A stretch of 54,540 nt of DNA from SAR202 cluster bacterium. Its GTDB lineage: Bacteria; Chloroflexota; Dehalococcoidia; Lucifugimonadales; UBA3495. Shown here piece by piece: positions 16,999-25,839 of the stretch (positions are counted from its first letter, which is position 1; each line of letters starts with the position of its first letter). Where the stretch lies: assembly GCA_016872385.1 (NCBI GenBank), contig VGZV01000014.1:1-54540 (forward strand), in the 5' to 3' direction. The notes beneath the pieces were generated by a model. It searched no databases. It was not told the origin of the DNA and was given only the letters and a program-made list of their open reading frames with translations. A program made the position numbers and the translations under genes.

Positions 16999-18048
16999 TT
17001 AGGAAGCGGGAGCGCTGGCGTTGCCGTTGGCGGAAGTCGCCGGCCCGCGAGCATTAACATCCAGGGCGCTGGTGCCCAGGTCCTCGGTGCGCCAGCAGGC
17101 CGACCAGTGGCCGTCCTCCACCGACATCAGCGGGGGAGTATCGGTAGCGCACTTGTCCACTGCCCAGCGGCAGCGGGCGCGGAAGGCGCAGCCCAGCGGG
17201 ACGTTCACCAGGTCCGGCGGCTGGCCTTCAATGGGGTCCAGCTTGGCTCGCCGGGGCTGGTCCAAACGGGGAACGGACTTGAGCAGGCCCACCGTGTAGG
17301 GATGGCGCGGGTTGCTGTAAATCTGCCGGGCAGTGCCCCGTTCAATGATTTTACCCGCGTACATGATGTTGACCCGGTCGGCGTAACGGGCCACCACTCC
17401 CAGGTTGTGGGTGATGACAATAAGGGCTACGCCAAACTCCCTGGTCAGGGACTTCATTAGCTCCAGAATCTGGGCCTGGATGGTCACGTCCAGAGCGGTG
17501 GTTGGCTCGTCGGCAATGATGAGCTTGGGGTTGCAGCTCAGGGCCATGGCAATCATTACGCGCTGGCGCATGCCGCCGCTGAACTGGTGGGGGTACTGGC
17601 GCACCCGGCGCTCCGGATCTGGGATGCCCACGCGGGCCAGCAGGTTGACCGCCTCTTTACGGCCCTGCTCCCGGGTCATGCCTTTGTGCAGCTGGAGGGT
17701 CTCGCTAAGCTGGCGCTCCAGGGTAAGCACCGGGTTAAGGGAGGTCATGGGCTCCTGAAACACCATGGCCATTTTGGCGCCCCGGATGCGGCGCATGTCA
17801 TCCATATCCAGGCGGAGGATGTCCTCCCCTTCAAAAAGCACTTCGCCGCCCACAATCTTGCCGGGAGGGTCAGGAATCAGGCGCATCAGGGAGAGGGCGC
17901 TGACGCTCTTGCCGCAGCCGCTTTCCCCCACCAGGCCCAGCGTTTCACCTTCTTCCACTTCATAGGTGATCCCGTCCACTGCCTTGACCACACCGGAAAA
18001 GGTGAAGAACTGAGTCCGCAGGTCTTTAACCTCTAATAGCGTTGCCAC
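16999..18048 (-). CDS. oppD: Oligopeptide/dipeptide ABC transporter ATP-binding protein (OppD-like)
   Basis: 349 residues from GTG 18048 with GAGGAG seven bases upstream. Walker A GESGCGKSVSALSLMRL, signature FSGGMRQRVMIAMAL, Walker B KLIIADEPTTALD and the C-terminal CAFRARCRWAVDKC tail match OppD/DppD. An Ala/Ser/Asn-rich extension ends the protein. Paired with oppF in the usual D-F order. The substrate cannot be told without the binding protein. Confidence 0.88.
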   Translation of the reverse strand: MATLLEVKDLRTQFFTFSGVVKAVDGITYEVEEGETLGLVGESGCGKSVSALSLMRLIPDPPGKIVGGEVLFEGEDILRLDMDDMRRIRGAKMAMVFQEPMTSLNPVLTLERQLSETLQLHKGMTREQGRKEAVNLLARVGIPDPERRVRQYPHQFSGGMRQRVMIAMALSCNPKLIIADEPTTALDVTIQAQILELMKSLTREFGVALIVITHNLGVVARYADRVNIMYAGKIIERGTARQIYSNPRHPYTVGLLKSVPRLDQPRRAKLDPIEGQPPDLVNVPLGCAFRARCRWAVDKCATDTPPLMSVEDGHWSACWRTEDLGTSALDVNARGPATSANGNASAPAS

Positions 18049-18147
18049 CTGAACTCCTCACTGCTTGGGATTGCCGGACATGGGGCTGCCTGGGCTGAAA
18101 TCAAGAAACTCTTGAGCGGTTGAGGATATGTGCGAGAATCATCCAAA

Positions 18148-18232
18148 TGGTGGGGAAGGGGAGACTCGAACTCCCACGCTTTTCAGCACATGATCCTAAG
18201 TCATGCTCGTCTGCCAGTTTCGACACTTCCCC
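18148..18232 (-). tRNA. tRNA-Leu (UAG anticodon)
   Basis: 85 bases including an encoded CCA. Acceptor GGGGAAG/CTTCCCC, D-arm CTGGCAGACG, anticodon stem CATGA/TCATG around loop CTTAGGA (anticodon UAG), a long variable arm as in class II tRNAs, and T-loop GTTCGAGTC. It follows tRNA-Lys by 27 bases, so both are likely made from one transcript. Confidence 0.95.
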
Positions 18233-18259
18233 TCAGACCAATTGGAGTAGAGACAAAGT

Positions 18260-18335
18260 TGGTGAGCCGCCTCGGAGTCGAACCGAGAACCTAAGGATTA
18301 AGAGTCCTTTGCTCTGCCAATTGAGCTAGCGGCCC
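18260..18335 (-). tRNA. tRNA-Lys (CUU anticodon)
   Basis: 76 bases with encoded CCA. Acceptor GGGCCGC/GCGGCTC (one G-T pair), D-arm AGCTCAATTGGCAGAGC, anticodon loop CTCTTAA in stem AAGGA/TCCTT (anticodon CUU), T-arm CTCGGTTCGACTCCGAG. Confidence 0.95.
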
Positions 18336-18370
18336 ACGACAGTATTGCGCGGGCATATAAGACTTATCAG

Positions 18371-18399
18371 AATTTACCAACCAGCCGCCACCTTGTCAA
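18371..18399 (-). promoter_or_regulatory. Promoter of the tRNA-Lys/tRNA-Leu transcript
   Basis: Minus strand TTGACA (18394-18399), a 17-base spacer and TAAATT (18371-18376), about 30 bases ahead of the mature tRNA-Lys 5' end. Confidence 0.65.
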
Positions 18400-18459
18400 T
18401 AGAAAAGGCTGGCTGGAGCGCTACGGCGCAGGCCCGGCAAACCTCACAAAATTTGCTTC

Positions 18460-18606
18460 AGAGGGTGTTTGAAAAGCGCCTTACTCTACAGGCGCTCACC
18501 CTTCGACATGCGCAGAGCCTGCCCTGAGCCAGCCGAAGGGGTGAGCGTTTTCCCTCCGCTCGTGGTGAGCTTGTCGAACCATGAGCCGATATATTCACCC
18601 TCCTAG
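18460..18606. repeat. Family A repeat, copy 3
   Basis: It begins AGAGGGTGTTTGAAAAG, carries CGCTCACCCTTCGACATGCG and GCTCGTGGTGAGCTTGTCGA, and ends CACCCTCCTAGACACC. The right terminus overlaps the 3' end of the neighbouring phosphoesterase gene, whose TAG stop lies inside it. Confidence 0.75.
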
Positions 18607-19334
18607 ACACCGTAGTCCAGGCGGTCAATCAGGCGCTGGGGCAGCCCGGCCCGGCGCATCTTGGCCTGGGTCTTCGCAATTTCGTAAGTAACCCGGCGGC
18701 GCTCCACGGAAAATTCCTGGCTGTCGTAGATGGCGTAGCTGGGCCGCGGGTCCCGGTCCCGGGGCTGTCCCACGCCGCCGGGGTTGATAATCCAGCGCTC
18801 CTCCCCCAGGGGAAAGACCTGCTCCTCGGTAAATTCCACAAACCGCGGAAAGCCGCCATTTTCCCGGCAGATAAAGGGGATGTGGGAATGGCCTACCAGA
18901 CAGTAAGGGGTGGCCAGCCGCTCCAGGGTGCCCAGGGCCGATTCCGGCTCCAGCAAGTATTCCCAGAGCGGGGCGCGCAGGCTGCCATGCACCAAAGTGA
19001 ACTGGCCGCTGGTGGCGGTCAGAGGCAGGCCAGCCAGAAAGGCAGTGTGCTGGGGCGAAAGCAGCCCGGCAGTCCACCGGGCGGCGGCGGCGGCCGCATC
19101 GTTAAATTCCTCCACGCCCATCCTGCCCGCCGCTGCGTAGTCGTGGTTGCCAGCCACAATCAGCAGCGGGTGGTCTTGCAGCAGGTCCAAGCAGGGGCCA
19201 GGGTCCGGGCCGTAGCCCACGGTATCGCCCAGGCACCAGATTGTGTCAAATCCGCCCCTGCGCCGGGCATCGGCCAGCACCGCCTCCAGCGCCTCCAGAT
19301 TGGCATGAATGTCGGAAAGAATCAGCGCCCGCAT
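18603..19334 (-). CDS. Calcineurin-like metallophosphoesterase (YfcE/MJ0936 type)
   Basis: 243 residues from ATG 19334 with GGAGG five bases upstream; a longer frame to 19415 has no support. Metal-binding blocks run in order: SDIHANLEAL (about 7-16), CLGDTVGYGPDP, VAGNHD, LVHGS and GHSHIPF. These match the small cytosolic YfcE-like phosphodiesterases, of unknown natural substrate. 'INPGGVGQPRDRDPRPSYAIYD' is a family tail motif. A TATAAT lies at 19360-19365 without a clear -35. The stop codon is provided by a family A repeat. Confidence 0.85.
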   Translation of the reverse strand: MRALILSDIHANLEALEAVLADARRRGGFDTIWCLGDTVGYGPDPGPCLDLLQDHPLLIVAGNHDYAAAGRMGVEEFNDAAAAAARWTAGLLSPQHTAFLAGLPLTATSGQFTLVHGSLRAPLWEYLLEPESALGTLERLATPYCLVGHSHIPFICRENGGFPRFVEFTEEQVFPLGEERWIINPGGVGQPRDRDPRPSYAIYDSQEFSVERRRVTYEIAKTQAKMRRAGLPQRLIDRLDYGV

Positions 19335-19411
19335 GGTGCCTCCGAAGCTCCGATAGCTAATTATAGATGGACGACAATGATCTGCGCCTGCGGTTTGGCG
19401 CCAGGGCTGAT

Positions 19412-19536
19412 TCATTCTCGGGCGTGGGAGGAATACATTGTTGATTGAGTAGTCCCGATTTTATTGGGACATATCGAAATCAACAGTAACATGGTCTCGA
19501 TACGTCCCGACGGTGCCGGGACTACTCGGCCAGCAT
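19412..19536. repeat. Family D inverted repeat, copy 1
   Basis: GAGTAGTCCCGATTTTATTG, GATATCGAAAT-type middle, then TCTCGATACGTCCCGACGG and GGGACTACTCGGCC. The outer arms GAGTAGTCCCG / CGGGACTACTC pair. The same block occurs in reverse at 46290-46412. The remaining part of this 349-base gap holds no gene. Confidence 0.75.
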
Positions 19537-19683
19537 ATGCTGGAAAATGAAACGAACCTGGATTTAGCGCAAACCAGCCTTCCCCGCCAAAACCTGCTGG
19601 AGTATACTTGCGGAATCCAAGGGACTGGACCGTGCCACGGCGCGAACCTGATCCAACACTGTGTCTGAGAGGGCAGGATTTAT

Positions 19684-20952
19684 ATGGCCGAAGCTGCTCA
19701 GGTAGCCTCCCAACCCCCAGCCCAACAAGTCAGCCGAGGCCAGAACTCGGTGATGGCCAGCACCCTGATTAGCGCCCACGGGCTGGAACACCTTTACGGC
19801 CGCGCCTTCCAGGCGGTGATTCCCAGCATTTATGTTGACCTGGGGCTGGTGAACTACCAGGCGGGACTGATGGATGCGGTGCGTTCCATCTCCAGCGGAA
19901 TCACCAGCATGGCCAGCGGGTTCTTCACCGACATTTTCCTGCACCGCCGGGCCGCCATATTGGGAATCAGCATGGCCATGGTGGGACTGGGCTACCTGTT
20001 GGTGGCCATATCTCCAGTCTACCTGGTGCTGCTGCTGGCGTTGCTGCTGCCCGCAGCAGGCGCAGCGCTGTGGCACCCCCCGGCCCTGGGACTGCTGGCC
20101 CACCGCTTTCCCCGGCACCGGGGCCTGATGGTTTCCCTGCACCGCTCCACGGGCAACGTGGGCGACGCCATTGCGCCGGTGGTGGCCACCGCCCTGCTGG
20201 GAGTAGTGAGCTGGCGCTGGGTATTGGGCGGCGGCACCCCGATGGTGCTGATTCTAGCTTTGTTGATTCCGGTGGTGCTGCACTATACCGGAGCCTTGAC
20301 CATGCACCGGGACGGCCACTTGCGGGACATTCGGTCCCAATTCCGCAGCTTGCAGGAGGCGTTCAAGGGGGGCAGAGCGGTGGGCATTCTGCCCATTTTT
20401 GCCGTTTCCGCCCTGCATGGCATGGGTGACCGGGCCTTTTTGTGGATTGTGCCCCTGTACCTGGTGCAGGACCTGGGCAAGAGCTACCTGGTCATGGGCA
20501 TTCACGTGGCGCTGCTCCAGGCCGGGGCTATTGTGGCCGGGCCGGTCCTGGGCGCGCTGTCCGACCGCATTGGCCGCAAGCCAATCATCGTGGCGGTGCT
20601 GGTGCTGGCGGCAGCCCTGCCGGTGGCGATGGTGCTGAGCAATGGCGGCATTGGGTTTACTATTGCGGTGGCGCTCTTTGGCTTGTTCGCTTTCTCGGTC
20701 AACTCGCTGAGCCAAGCGGCGGCCATTGACATGGCGTCGGGCCGGGGACTGGAGGGCACCTTCATTGGGCTAATGTGGGGCGTCAACGCCTTTTTCGGCG
20801 CAGCCACCGCCATTGGTTCCGGGTTTCTGGCGGACGCTTACGGGCGGGAAACCGCTTTCTTTCTGGCGGCAGGGTTCTTCGGCATCGCCTTCCTGGTGTC
20901 GCTGTTCATGCCTTACACCGGAATGCCGCGGCAGCAGGGCCGGACTGCATAG
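19684..20952 (+). CDS. Major facilitator superfamily transporter
   Basis: 422 residues with about twelve hydrophobic helices. The cytoplasmic A-like motif GALSDRIGRKPIIVAVLV sits between helices 8 and 9, and a degenerate one lies between 2 and 3 (FFTDIFLHRRAAILGIS). 'PAAGAALWHPPALGLLAHRFP' and 'SLHRSTGNVGDAIAPV' resemble the FsrA/Fsr (fosmidomycin-resistance-like) carriers. Substrate not known. ATG 19684 lacks a strong ribosome-binding site. Confidence 0.85.
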   Translation: MAEAAQVASQPPAQQVSRGQNSVMASTLISAHGLEHLYGRAFQAVIPSIYVDLGLVNYQAGLMDAVRSISSGITSMASGFFTDIFLHRRAAILGISMAMVGLGYLLVAISPVYLVLLLALLLPAAGAALWHPPALGLLAHRFPRHRGLMVSLHRSTGNVGDAIAPVVATALLGVVSWRWVLGGGTPMVLILALLIPVVLHYTGALTMHRDGHLRDIRSQFRSLQEAFKGGRAVGILPIFAVSALHGMGDRAFLWIVPLYLVQDLGKSYLVMGIHVALLQAGAIVAGPVLGALSDRIGRKPIIVAVLVLAAALPVAMVLSNGGIGFTIAVALFGLFAFSVNSLSQAAAIDMASGRGLEGTFIGLMWGVNAFFGAATAIGSGFLADAYGRETAFFLAAGFFGIAFLVSLFMPYTGMPRQQGRTA

Positions 20953-20983
20953 AGTAATAGTTCCCTACAGAAACCAGAGCTTG

Positions 20984-21114
20984 TTAGAATGTGTCTAAAA
21001 ATGCTAGGCGCTCGTGGTGAGCCTGTCGAACCACGAGCGGGAAAAACCGCTTACCCTGAGCTTGTCGAAGGGTGAGCGCTGGTAGTGCACAGCACTTTTT
21101 AAACACGCTCTTAG
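20984..21114. repeat. Family A MITE-like repeat, copy 4 (reverse orientation)
   Basis: It begins TTAGAATGTGTCTAAAAATG and ends CACTTTTTAAACACGCTCTTAG. The interior GCTCGTGGTGAGCCTGTCGA and CTTGTCGAAGGGTGAGCG, then a tract shared with 13525-13545 in reverse (GTAGTGCACAGCAC). Together with copy 2 it defines the element ends. Confidence 0.85.
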
Positions 21115-21139
21115 ACTGCCCCTGCACAAAAGCCAAGTT

Positions 21140-21168
21140 TTGCCAATGTGCTGGGGCAGAGCTATAAT
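21140..21168 (+). promoter_or_regulatory. Promoter of the flavin reductase gene
   Basis: TTGCCA (21140-21145), a 17-base spacer and a perfect TATAAT (21163-21168). Start near 21175 leaves about a 20-base leader with GGGGGAAG before the GTG start. Confidence 0.75.
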
Positions 21169-21196
21169 CAGCTCAATCAATTCTTAAGGGGGAAGT

Positions 21197-21691
21197 GTGG
21201 CCACCGTGATTACAAAAGAGTCACTGCGCAAAGCTATGTCCCAATTTGCCACCGGCGTCACGGTGGTAACTACCCTGGACGACCACGGCCAGCCCCACGC
21301 CATGACGGCCAACTCCTTCACTTCGGTGTGCCTGGAGCCGCCGGTGGTGCTGATTTGCGTGGCCCACTCCACTCATACTTACAAATACCTGGAACACTCC
21401 CGCTGGTTTGGCATCAACGTGCTGCGGCAGGACCAGGAGAAGCTGGGAATCTATTTTGCCAAGCGCCCCGCCGACCGCCACGGCGAAGTGGACTATAGCT
21501 ACAGCACTTCCGCCGACGGGGTGCCCGTCCTGGACGGGTCAATGGTGTCCTTTGTCTGCCAGGTGATGGAGTCCCACGTGGCCGGCGACCATACCATCTA
21601 CTTGGGGGAAGTCAAGGAAATCCGTGAGGGAGCCGAAGGTGCGCCACTGCTGTTCTTCCACAGCCGCTGGTACCACCCATCGCACAAATAA
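21197..21691 (+). CDS. Flavin reductase-like, FMN-binding split-barrel protein
   Basis: 164 residues, starting at GTG with GGGGGAAG upstream. 'MSQFATGVTVVTT', 'GMTANSFTSVCLEPPVVLICVA'-like spacing (here AMTANSFTSV) and 'WFGINVLRQDQEKLGIYFA' are the classic short-chain flavin reductase (HpaC/DIM6/NTAB) pattern. Such enzymes supply reduced FMN to a monooxygenase, or bind flavin for other oxidoreductases. No monooxygenase is adjacent. The neighbouring alpha/beta hydrolase is convergent. Confidence 0.85.
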   Translation: MATVITKESLRKAMSQFATGVTVVTTLDDHGQPHAMTANSFTSVCLEPPVVLICVAHSTHTYKYLEHSRWFGINVLRQDQEKLGIYFAKRPADRHGEVDYSYSTSADGVPVLDGSMVSFVCQVMESHVAGDHTIYLGEVKEIREGAEGAPLLFFHSRWYHPSHK

Positions 21692-21743
21692 AGAGGGGCG
21701 AGGAGATCCTCGCCCCCTGTCCTCGAACCAAAACTGCCGGGAG

Positions 21744-22433
21744 CTATTTGAGTTCCGCCAGGAACTCCTCAATGGCTTCGTTCACTTGCTGGTATTTCTC
21801 CAGCTGAACGTAGTGCCTGCCTTCCGGGATTACCCTCTCCCTGGACCCCTTTATCTGCTGGGCCAGGTAGTCCGAGTACTTAACCGGGGTGGTGTCATCG
21901 GCGCTGCCGCACAGCACCATAGTGGGCAGGCTAATCTCCTTAACCTGTTCCATCACGTCGAAATGGTTGCAGGCATTCAGGTCGTTGCAGGCCACCGCCG
22001 GGCCTATCTCCTTGGCCCGCTGCATCAGCACCTGGTGAATGTCCGGAGCAATCCCTTCATACTGGGATTCCCGGGCTTCCAGCCAGACACCGGCGTTGGC
22101 GCCGCCGTTCTGGCACTGCTTAATCAGGTCCGGGCGGACCCGCAGGCGGGCGCCGGTGCTCATCAGAATCAGTGCCTTCAGTTCGTTGGGATACCGGAGG
22201 GCATATTGCAACGCAATGGCGCCACCCATGGAGTGGCCGCATAGCACAACGTCCTTGTAGCGGCGGGCAGTGTTGAACCCGCGCACCCATTCCACGTAGG
22301 CGTCAATACTGGTGCAAGGCTTGGAGTTGGGATGGCCGGGGAGGTCAATCGCCTTGGAATTACGGAAATGCCGCAGTTGGTAGTAGAAGGATAGGCTGGA
22401 ATCCCCAGCCCCGTGGACGAATACCAGTTTCAT
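21744..22433 (-). CDS. Alpha/beta hydrolase
   Basis: 229 residues from ATG 22433, with AGAGGAAATTA upstream. The fold opens with LVFVHGAGDSSLSFYYQ (oxyanion hole HGAG). The nucleophile elbow GHSMGGA gives Ser, 'LCGSADDTTPVKYSDYL' the acid, and 'EGRHYVQLEKYQQVNEAI' the His. It could be an esterase, lactonase or C-C hydrolase; substrate unknown. Convergent with the flavin reductase, 52 bases between stops. Confidence 0.85.
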   Translation of the reverse strand: MKLVFVHGAGDSSLSFYYQLRHFRNSKAIDLPGHPNSKPCTSIDAYVEWVRGFNTARRYKDVVLCGHSMGGAIALQYALRYPNELKALILMSTGARLRVRPDLIKQCQNGGANAGVWLEARESQYEGIAPDIHQVLMQRAKEIGPAVACNDLNACNHFDVMEQVKEISLPTMVLCGSADDTTPVKYSDYLAQQIKGSRERVIPEGRHYVQLEKYQQVNEAIEEFLAELK

Positions 22434-22589
22434 TAATTTCCTCTTGTACACATTCCTTTCAACACCGCTCTGTAATTCGTGGCAGTGCTATAAAAAATTC
22501 TATACTGAGGTAACACAACTATCAAGTGGGCAGCTACACCCAAGGAAATCACACTTTTAGCCATATTCAGGCAATGGATGGCTAATGCA

Positions 22590-22709
22590 TCCATTCCCAC
22601 CATTCGGCTGGCTCAGGGCATGCCCTGAGCTTGTCGAATGGATGAGCAGTTTTTCCCGGTCATGGTTAGACAAGCTCACCACGAGCGGGAATTGTCACAC
22701 ACCCTCTAG
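22590..22709. repeat. Family A repeat, copy 5 (diverged)
   Basis: CATTCGGCTGGCTCAGGGCA, CTGAGCTTGTCGAATGGATG and AAGCTCACCACGAGCGGGAA, ending CACACACCCTCTAG. A further terminus fragment lies at 22760-22774. The rest of the gap 22434-22917 shows no recognised gene. Confidence 0.65.
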
Positions 22710-22917
22710 CAAAATGCCGAAGCTGTCACCCCAAGCGAAGCGAAGCCACTGTCTAGTATGTCAACACCCTCTAGGATAACGGGCCTGACCGCTATTAGCT
22801 CTGAATGGCTGGGCGTGCCGCAACCTGCTAAGATGAGTCAGGTGATTTCACAACCGTATTGTAAGTTTGGACCATACGCCTTTGGGTGAAGGACAGGGCG
22901 GAGCCTGGGTAATTAAT

Positions 22918-23439
22918 ATGCCTCAACAAAAGTCTGATGCTGTCCCAGCCGCAATGCGGCCAGCCTACGGGAAAATTGCCGCCTTGCTTGATTCATTCTG
23001 TGCTGAACATCTAAACGAAGAATATGCCGCGCTGGCACGCCAGTTAGCCGCCGCACTGGCGCGTAAGCGCCCATCCCCCATTGTGCGCGGCAAACCCGAG
23101 GTGTGGGCCAGTGGAATTATCCATGCCCTTGGCGCTGTCAACTTTCTGTTTGATTCGTCCCAAACTCCACACCTTCGCGCCAGCGAATTGAGCCGTTTGT
23201 TTGGGGTCAACCAGAATTCTACAAGCAGTAAGTCGAAACTCATTCGAGATATGTTCAAGATGCACCAGTTTGACCATAAATGGTGCCTGCCGAGCCGGTT
23301 GGAATCATTCTCACCCATCTGGTTCGTCATGGTGAATGACATCATTGTAGATGTTCGCCAGATGCCTCGCGAGGTCCAAGAGATCGCCTATGAGAAAGGC
23401 TTCATCCCTTACATTCCCGCGGACCGTCAGCGCCAGTAA
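22918..23439 (+). CDS. DUF6398-like protein of unknown function
   Basis: 173 residues from ATG 22918 (an upstream in-frame ATG at 22867 has no ribosome-binding site). The centre reads 'GKPEVWASGIIHALGAVNFLFD', then 'LFGVNQNSTSSKSKLIRDMFKMHQFDHKWCLPSRLE'. This matches the domain called DUF6398, often found at the end of longer proteins or alone. The 'LSRLFGVNQNSTSSKSKLI' part looks like a helix-turn-helix, so a DNA-binding role is possible. Function not known. Confidence 0.6.
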   Translation: MPQQKSDAVPAAMRPAYGKIAALLDSFCAEHLNEEYAALARQLAAALARKRPSPIVRGKPEVWASGIIHALGAVNFLFDSSQTPHLRASELSRLFGVNQNSTSSKSKLIRDMFKMHQFDHKWCLPSRLESFSPIWFVMVNDIIVDVRQMPREVQEIAYEKGFIPYIPADRQRQ

Positions 23440-23491
23440 GGGGAGTTCACAGACCTTTTCGGGAAGCGCCTTGGGAGGGTAGCTTGCCTTC

Positions 23492-24445
23492 ATGTTAGTC
23501 CTGGTCACAGGAGCCACCGGATTTTTGGGCCGCCGGGTAGTTTGGGAACTGCTGGGCCGGGGCCACCAAGTGCGGGCGCTGGCCCACTCGCGGCCCCGGC
23601 AAGACCTGTTTCCGGAAGGCTCGGTGGATTGGATTCAGGGCAGTGTATCGGACACCAACACCCTTGCCCTGGCCTGCCACCGCGCCGACGCCGTGGTGCA
23701 CCTGGTGGCCATTATCCGCCAGCGCAAGGGCGCCACTTTCGACCAGGTGAACCGCCAGGGTGCCGCCAATCTGGCGGCTGCCGCCAAGGCCAGCGGCACT
23801 GTGGGCAAGCTGGTCCATGTAAGCGTAATTGGCGCGGCGGATGCAGCGGCATCCGCGTACTTGCGCAGCAAGTGGCAGGGGGAGCAGGCGGTGGTTTCCA
23901 GCGGGCTGCCTTACACGATTCTGCGGCCCTCGCTGATTTTTGGTGAAGGCGATGAATTCCTGAACTCCCTGGCGGGAGTGGTGCGCATTTTTCCGGTGGT
24001 GCCGGTGGTGGGTTCGGGCCGCAATCTCTTCCAGCCCATTGCCGCGGAAGATGTAGCCCAGTGCGCGGCCCTGGCTCTGGAGCGGGACGACCTGAATGGG
24101 CAAACTGTGGAGATTGGCGGCCCGCAACAGGTGACTTACGCGCAGCTCCTGCGCCTGATAGCCCGCACCCTGGGCCAGCGGCGTCTCTATGCCCGTGTTC
24201 CGGTGTGGCTGATGCGGCTGAACGTGGCGGTGTTGGAAAAAGTCCAGCCCAGGCCGCCCGTAACCAGCGAGCAGCTGCGGCTGCTGCCGGTGCGCAACGT
24301 GGCCGAACCTGATTCGGTGGAGCGGGTGTTTGGCTTTACCCCCCGTTCCATGGAAGGCAACATTGGCTATATTCGCTCGGTCAGCTTTGGCGATGGATTA
24401 AAGATTGCGCTGGGGTTCATGCCGGCGCGAATCCGGGACCATTAG
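23492..24445 (+). CDS. NAD(P)-dependent epimerase/NmrA-like atypical SDR
   Basis: 317 residues. N-terminal Rossmann motif VLVTGATGFLGRRVV, then a domain in the complex I NDUFA9-like/NmrA style: 'VVHLVAIIRQRKGATFDQVNRQGAANLAAAA', 'SAYLRSKWQGEQAV', 'ILRPSLIFGEGDEFLN'. No Tyr-xxx-Lys pair of classical SDR is clear, so it may bind rather than turn over its cofactor. Its stop is two bases from folC, so both are likely one operon. Confidence 0.82.
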   Translation: MLVLVTGATGFLGRRVVWELLGRGHQVRALAHSRPRQDLFPEGSVDWIQGSVSDTNTLALACHRADAVVHLVAIIRQRKGATFDQVNRQGAANLAAAAKASGTVGKLVHVSVIGAADAAASAYLRSKWQGEQAVVSSGLPYTILRPSLIFGEGDEFLNSLAGVVRIFPVVPVVGSGRNLFQPIAAEDVAQCAALALERDDLNGQTVEIGGPQQVTYAQLLRLIARTLGQRRLYARVPVWLMRLNVAVLEKVQPRPPVTSEQLRLLPVRNVAEPDSVERVFGFTPRSMEGNIGYIRSVSFGDGLKIALGFMPARIRDH

Positions 24446-24447
24446 CT

Positions 24448-25827
24448 ATGGACTACCCTCAAGCCATAAACGCGCTGCTGGCAATGGTGGACCACGAGCG
24501 CAGCGTGGCCGCCGCACCCCGGCAGAAGCGCATTTACGACCTGGGGCGCATGGAGGCGCTGCTGGCGCGCCTGAACAACCCCCAGCTTAGTGTGCCTGCC
24601 ATTCATGTGGCGGGCACCAAGGGCAAAGGCAGCGTCTCCGCCCTGTGCGACTCGGCGCTGCACGCTGCGGGCTACCGCACCGGGTTCTACTCCTCGCCCC
24701 ACCTGCATACCTTCCGCGAGCGCATCCGCCGGGATGCCCAGCCCATCGGTGAGTCCCAGTTCGCCGCGCTGGTGGCGCAGCTTTTGCCCCACGCCCAGCA
24801 GGTTGAAGCCGCGACCGGCCTGGGGCCGGTGTCTCTCTTTGAGTTCATGACCGGCATGGCCTTCCAGTGCTACGCCCAGGACCGGGTGGACTTCCAGACT
24901 ATTGAAGTAGGCCTGGGCGGCCGCCTGGACGCCACCAACGTGGTGCAGCCCCAGGTCTGCGTCATTACCTCCATCAGCCTGGACCACATGGCAATTTTGG
25001 GAGACACCATCGCCCAGATTGCCGCGGAGAAGGCGGGCATCATCAAGCCGGGGGCTGTGGTGGTCACTGCGCCGCAGTCGCCGGATGCCCTGGAAGTCAT
25101 TCTAGACACTTGCCGTAAGCGAAACGCCCGTCCCATCCTGGTGGGGAAGGACGTAACTTGGGAGGGCGGGCAATCTGACATCACTGGCCAGGACCTGGTG
25201 GTGCACGGACGGTTGGGTGAACATAAGCTGCGCACGCCGCTGCTGGGCCAGTACCAACTGGAAAACGCCGCCGCCGCCGTGGCCGCCCTGGAAGTCCTTC
25301 AAGAGCAGGGCCACCCAATTTCAGGGCAGGCCATGCGCCAGGGCTTTGCCGCAGTGTCCTGGCCCTGCCGCATGGAGGTGCTGGCGAGCGATCCCCTGGT
25401 GGTGGCCGATGGCGCCCACAACCCGTACTCCATGGGCGCGCTGCTGGACTCCCTGGCGCGCTATTTGCCACACAAGAGGTTGATTGCTCTGTCGGGTTTC
25501 TCCCGGGACAAGAACGTGGCGGAGATGGTGCGGCTGCTGGCCGCGCGGGCGCAGGTGGTTTATGCTGCCCGCTCCCGCCACCCCCGCTCCCTGGCCCCTT
25601 CAGCCCTGGCGGCGGAGTTCCAGGCGGCGGGAAGGCAGGCGTTGCAGGCGTCGTCAGTGGCTGATGCGCTATCCCAGGCGCTGGTCCAGGCCCATCCGGG
25701 GGACCTGGTACTGGGCACTGGCTCACTGTTTGTGGCGGCGGAACTGCGGGAGGCGGTCCTGGGCATCACCCCGGAGTTGTACCCCGACCTGCTGCCCCCA
25801 GACCTGCGGGCGCCTCAGGCGGTGTAG
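24448..25827 (+). CDS. folC: Dihydrofolate synthase/folylpolyglutamate synthase
   Basis: 459 residues. Adds L-glutamate to dihydropteroate and then to folates, a Mur-ligase-family reaction. P-loop VAGTKGKGSVSALCDSAL, the Mg/ATP segment FQTIEVGLGGRLDATNVV, and SLDHMAILGDTIAQIAAEKAGIIKPG with the carbamylated-Lys region are all present. The C-terminal Mur domain has 'VADGAHNPYSMGALLDSL'. ATG is two bases after the epimerase stop. No other folate genes are in the window. Confidence 0.93.
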   Translation: MDYPQAINALLAMVDHERSVAAAPRQKRIYDLGRMEALLARLNNPQLSVPAIHVAGTKGKGSVSALCDSALHAAGYRTGFYSSPHLHTFRERIRRDAQPIGESQFAALVAQLLPHAQQVEAATGLGPVSLFEFMTGMAFQCYAQDRVDFQTIEVGLGGRLDATNVVQPQVCVITSISLDHMAILGDTIAQIAAEKAGIIKPGAVVVTAPQSPDALEVILDTCRKRNARPILVGKDVTWEGGQSDITGQDLVVHGRLGEHKLRTPLLGQYQLENAAAAVAALEVLQEQGHPISGQAMRQGFAAVSWPCRMEVLASDPLVVADGAHNPYSMGALLDSLARYLPHKRLIALSGFSRDKNVAEMVRLLAARAQVVYAARSRHPRSLAPSALAAEFQAAGRQALQASSVADALSQALVQAHPGDLVLGTGSLFVAAELREAVLGITPELYPDLLPPDLRAPQAV

Positions 25828-25839
25828 GCGACTCCCAAT

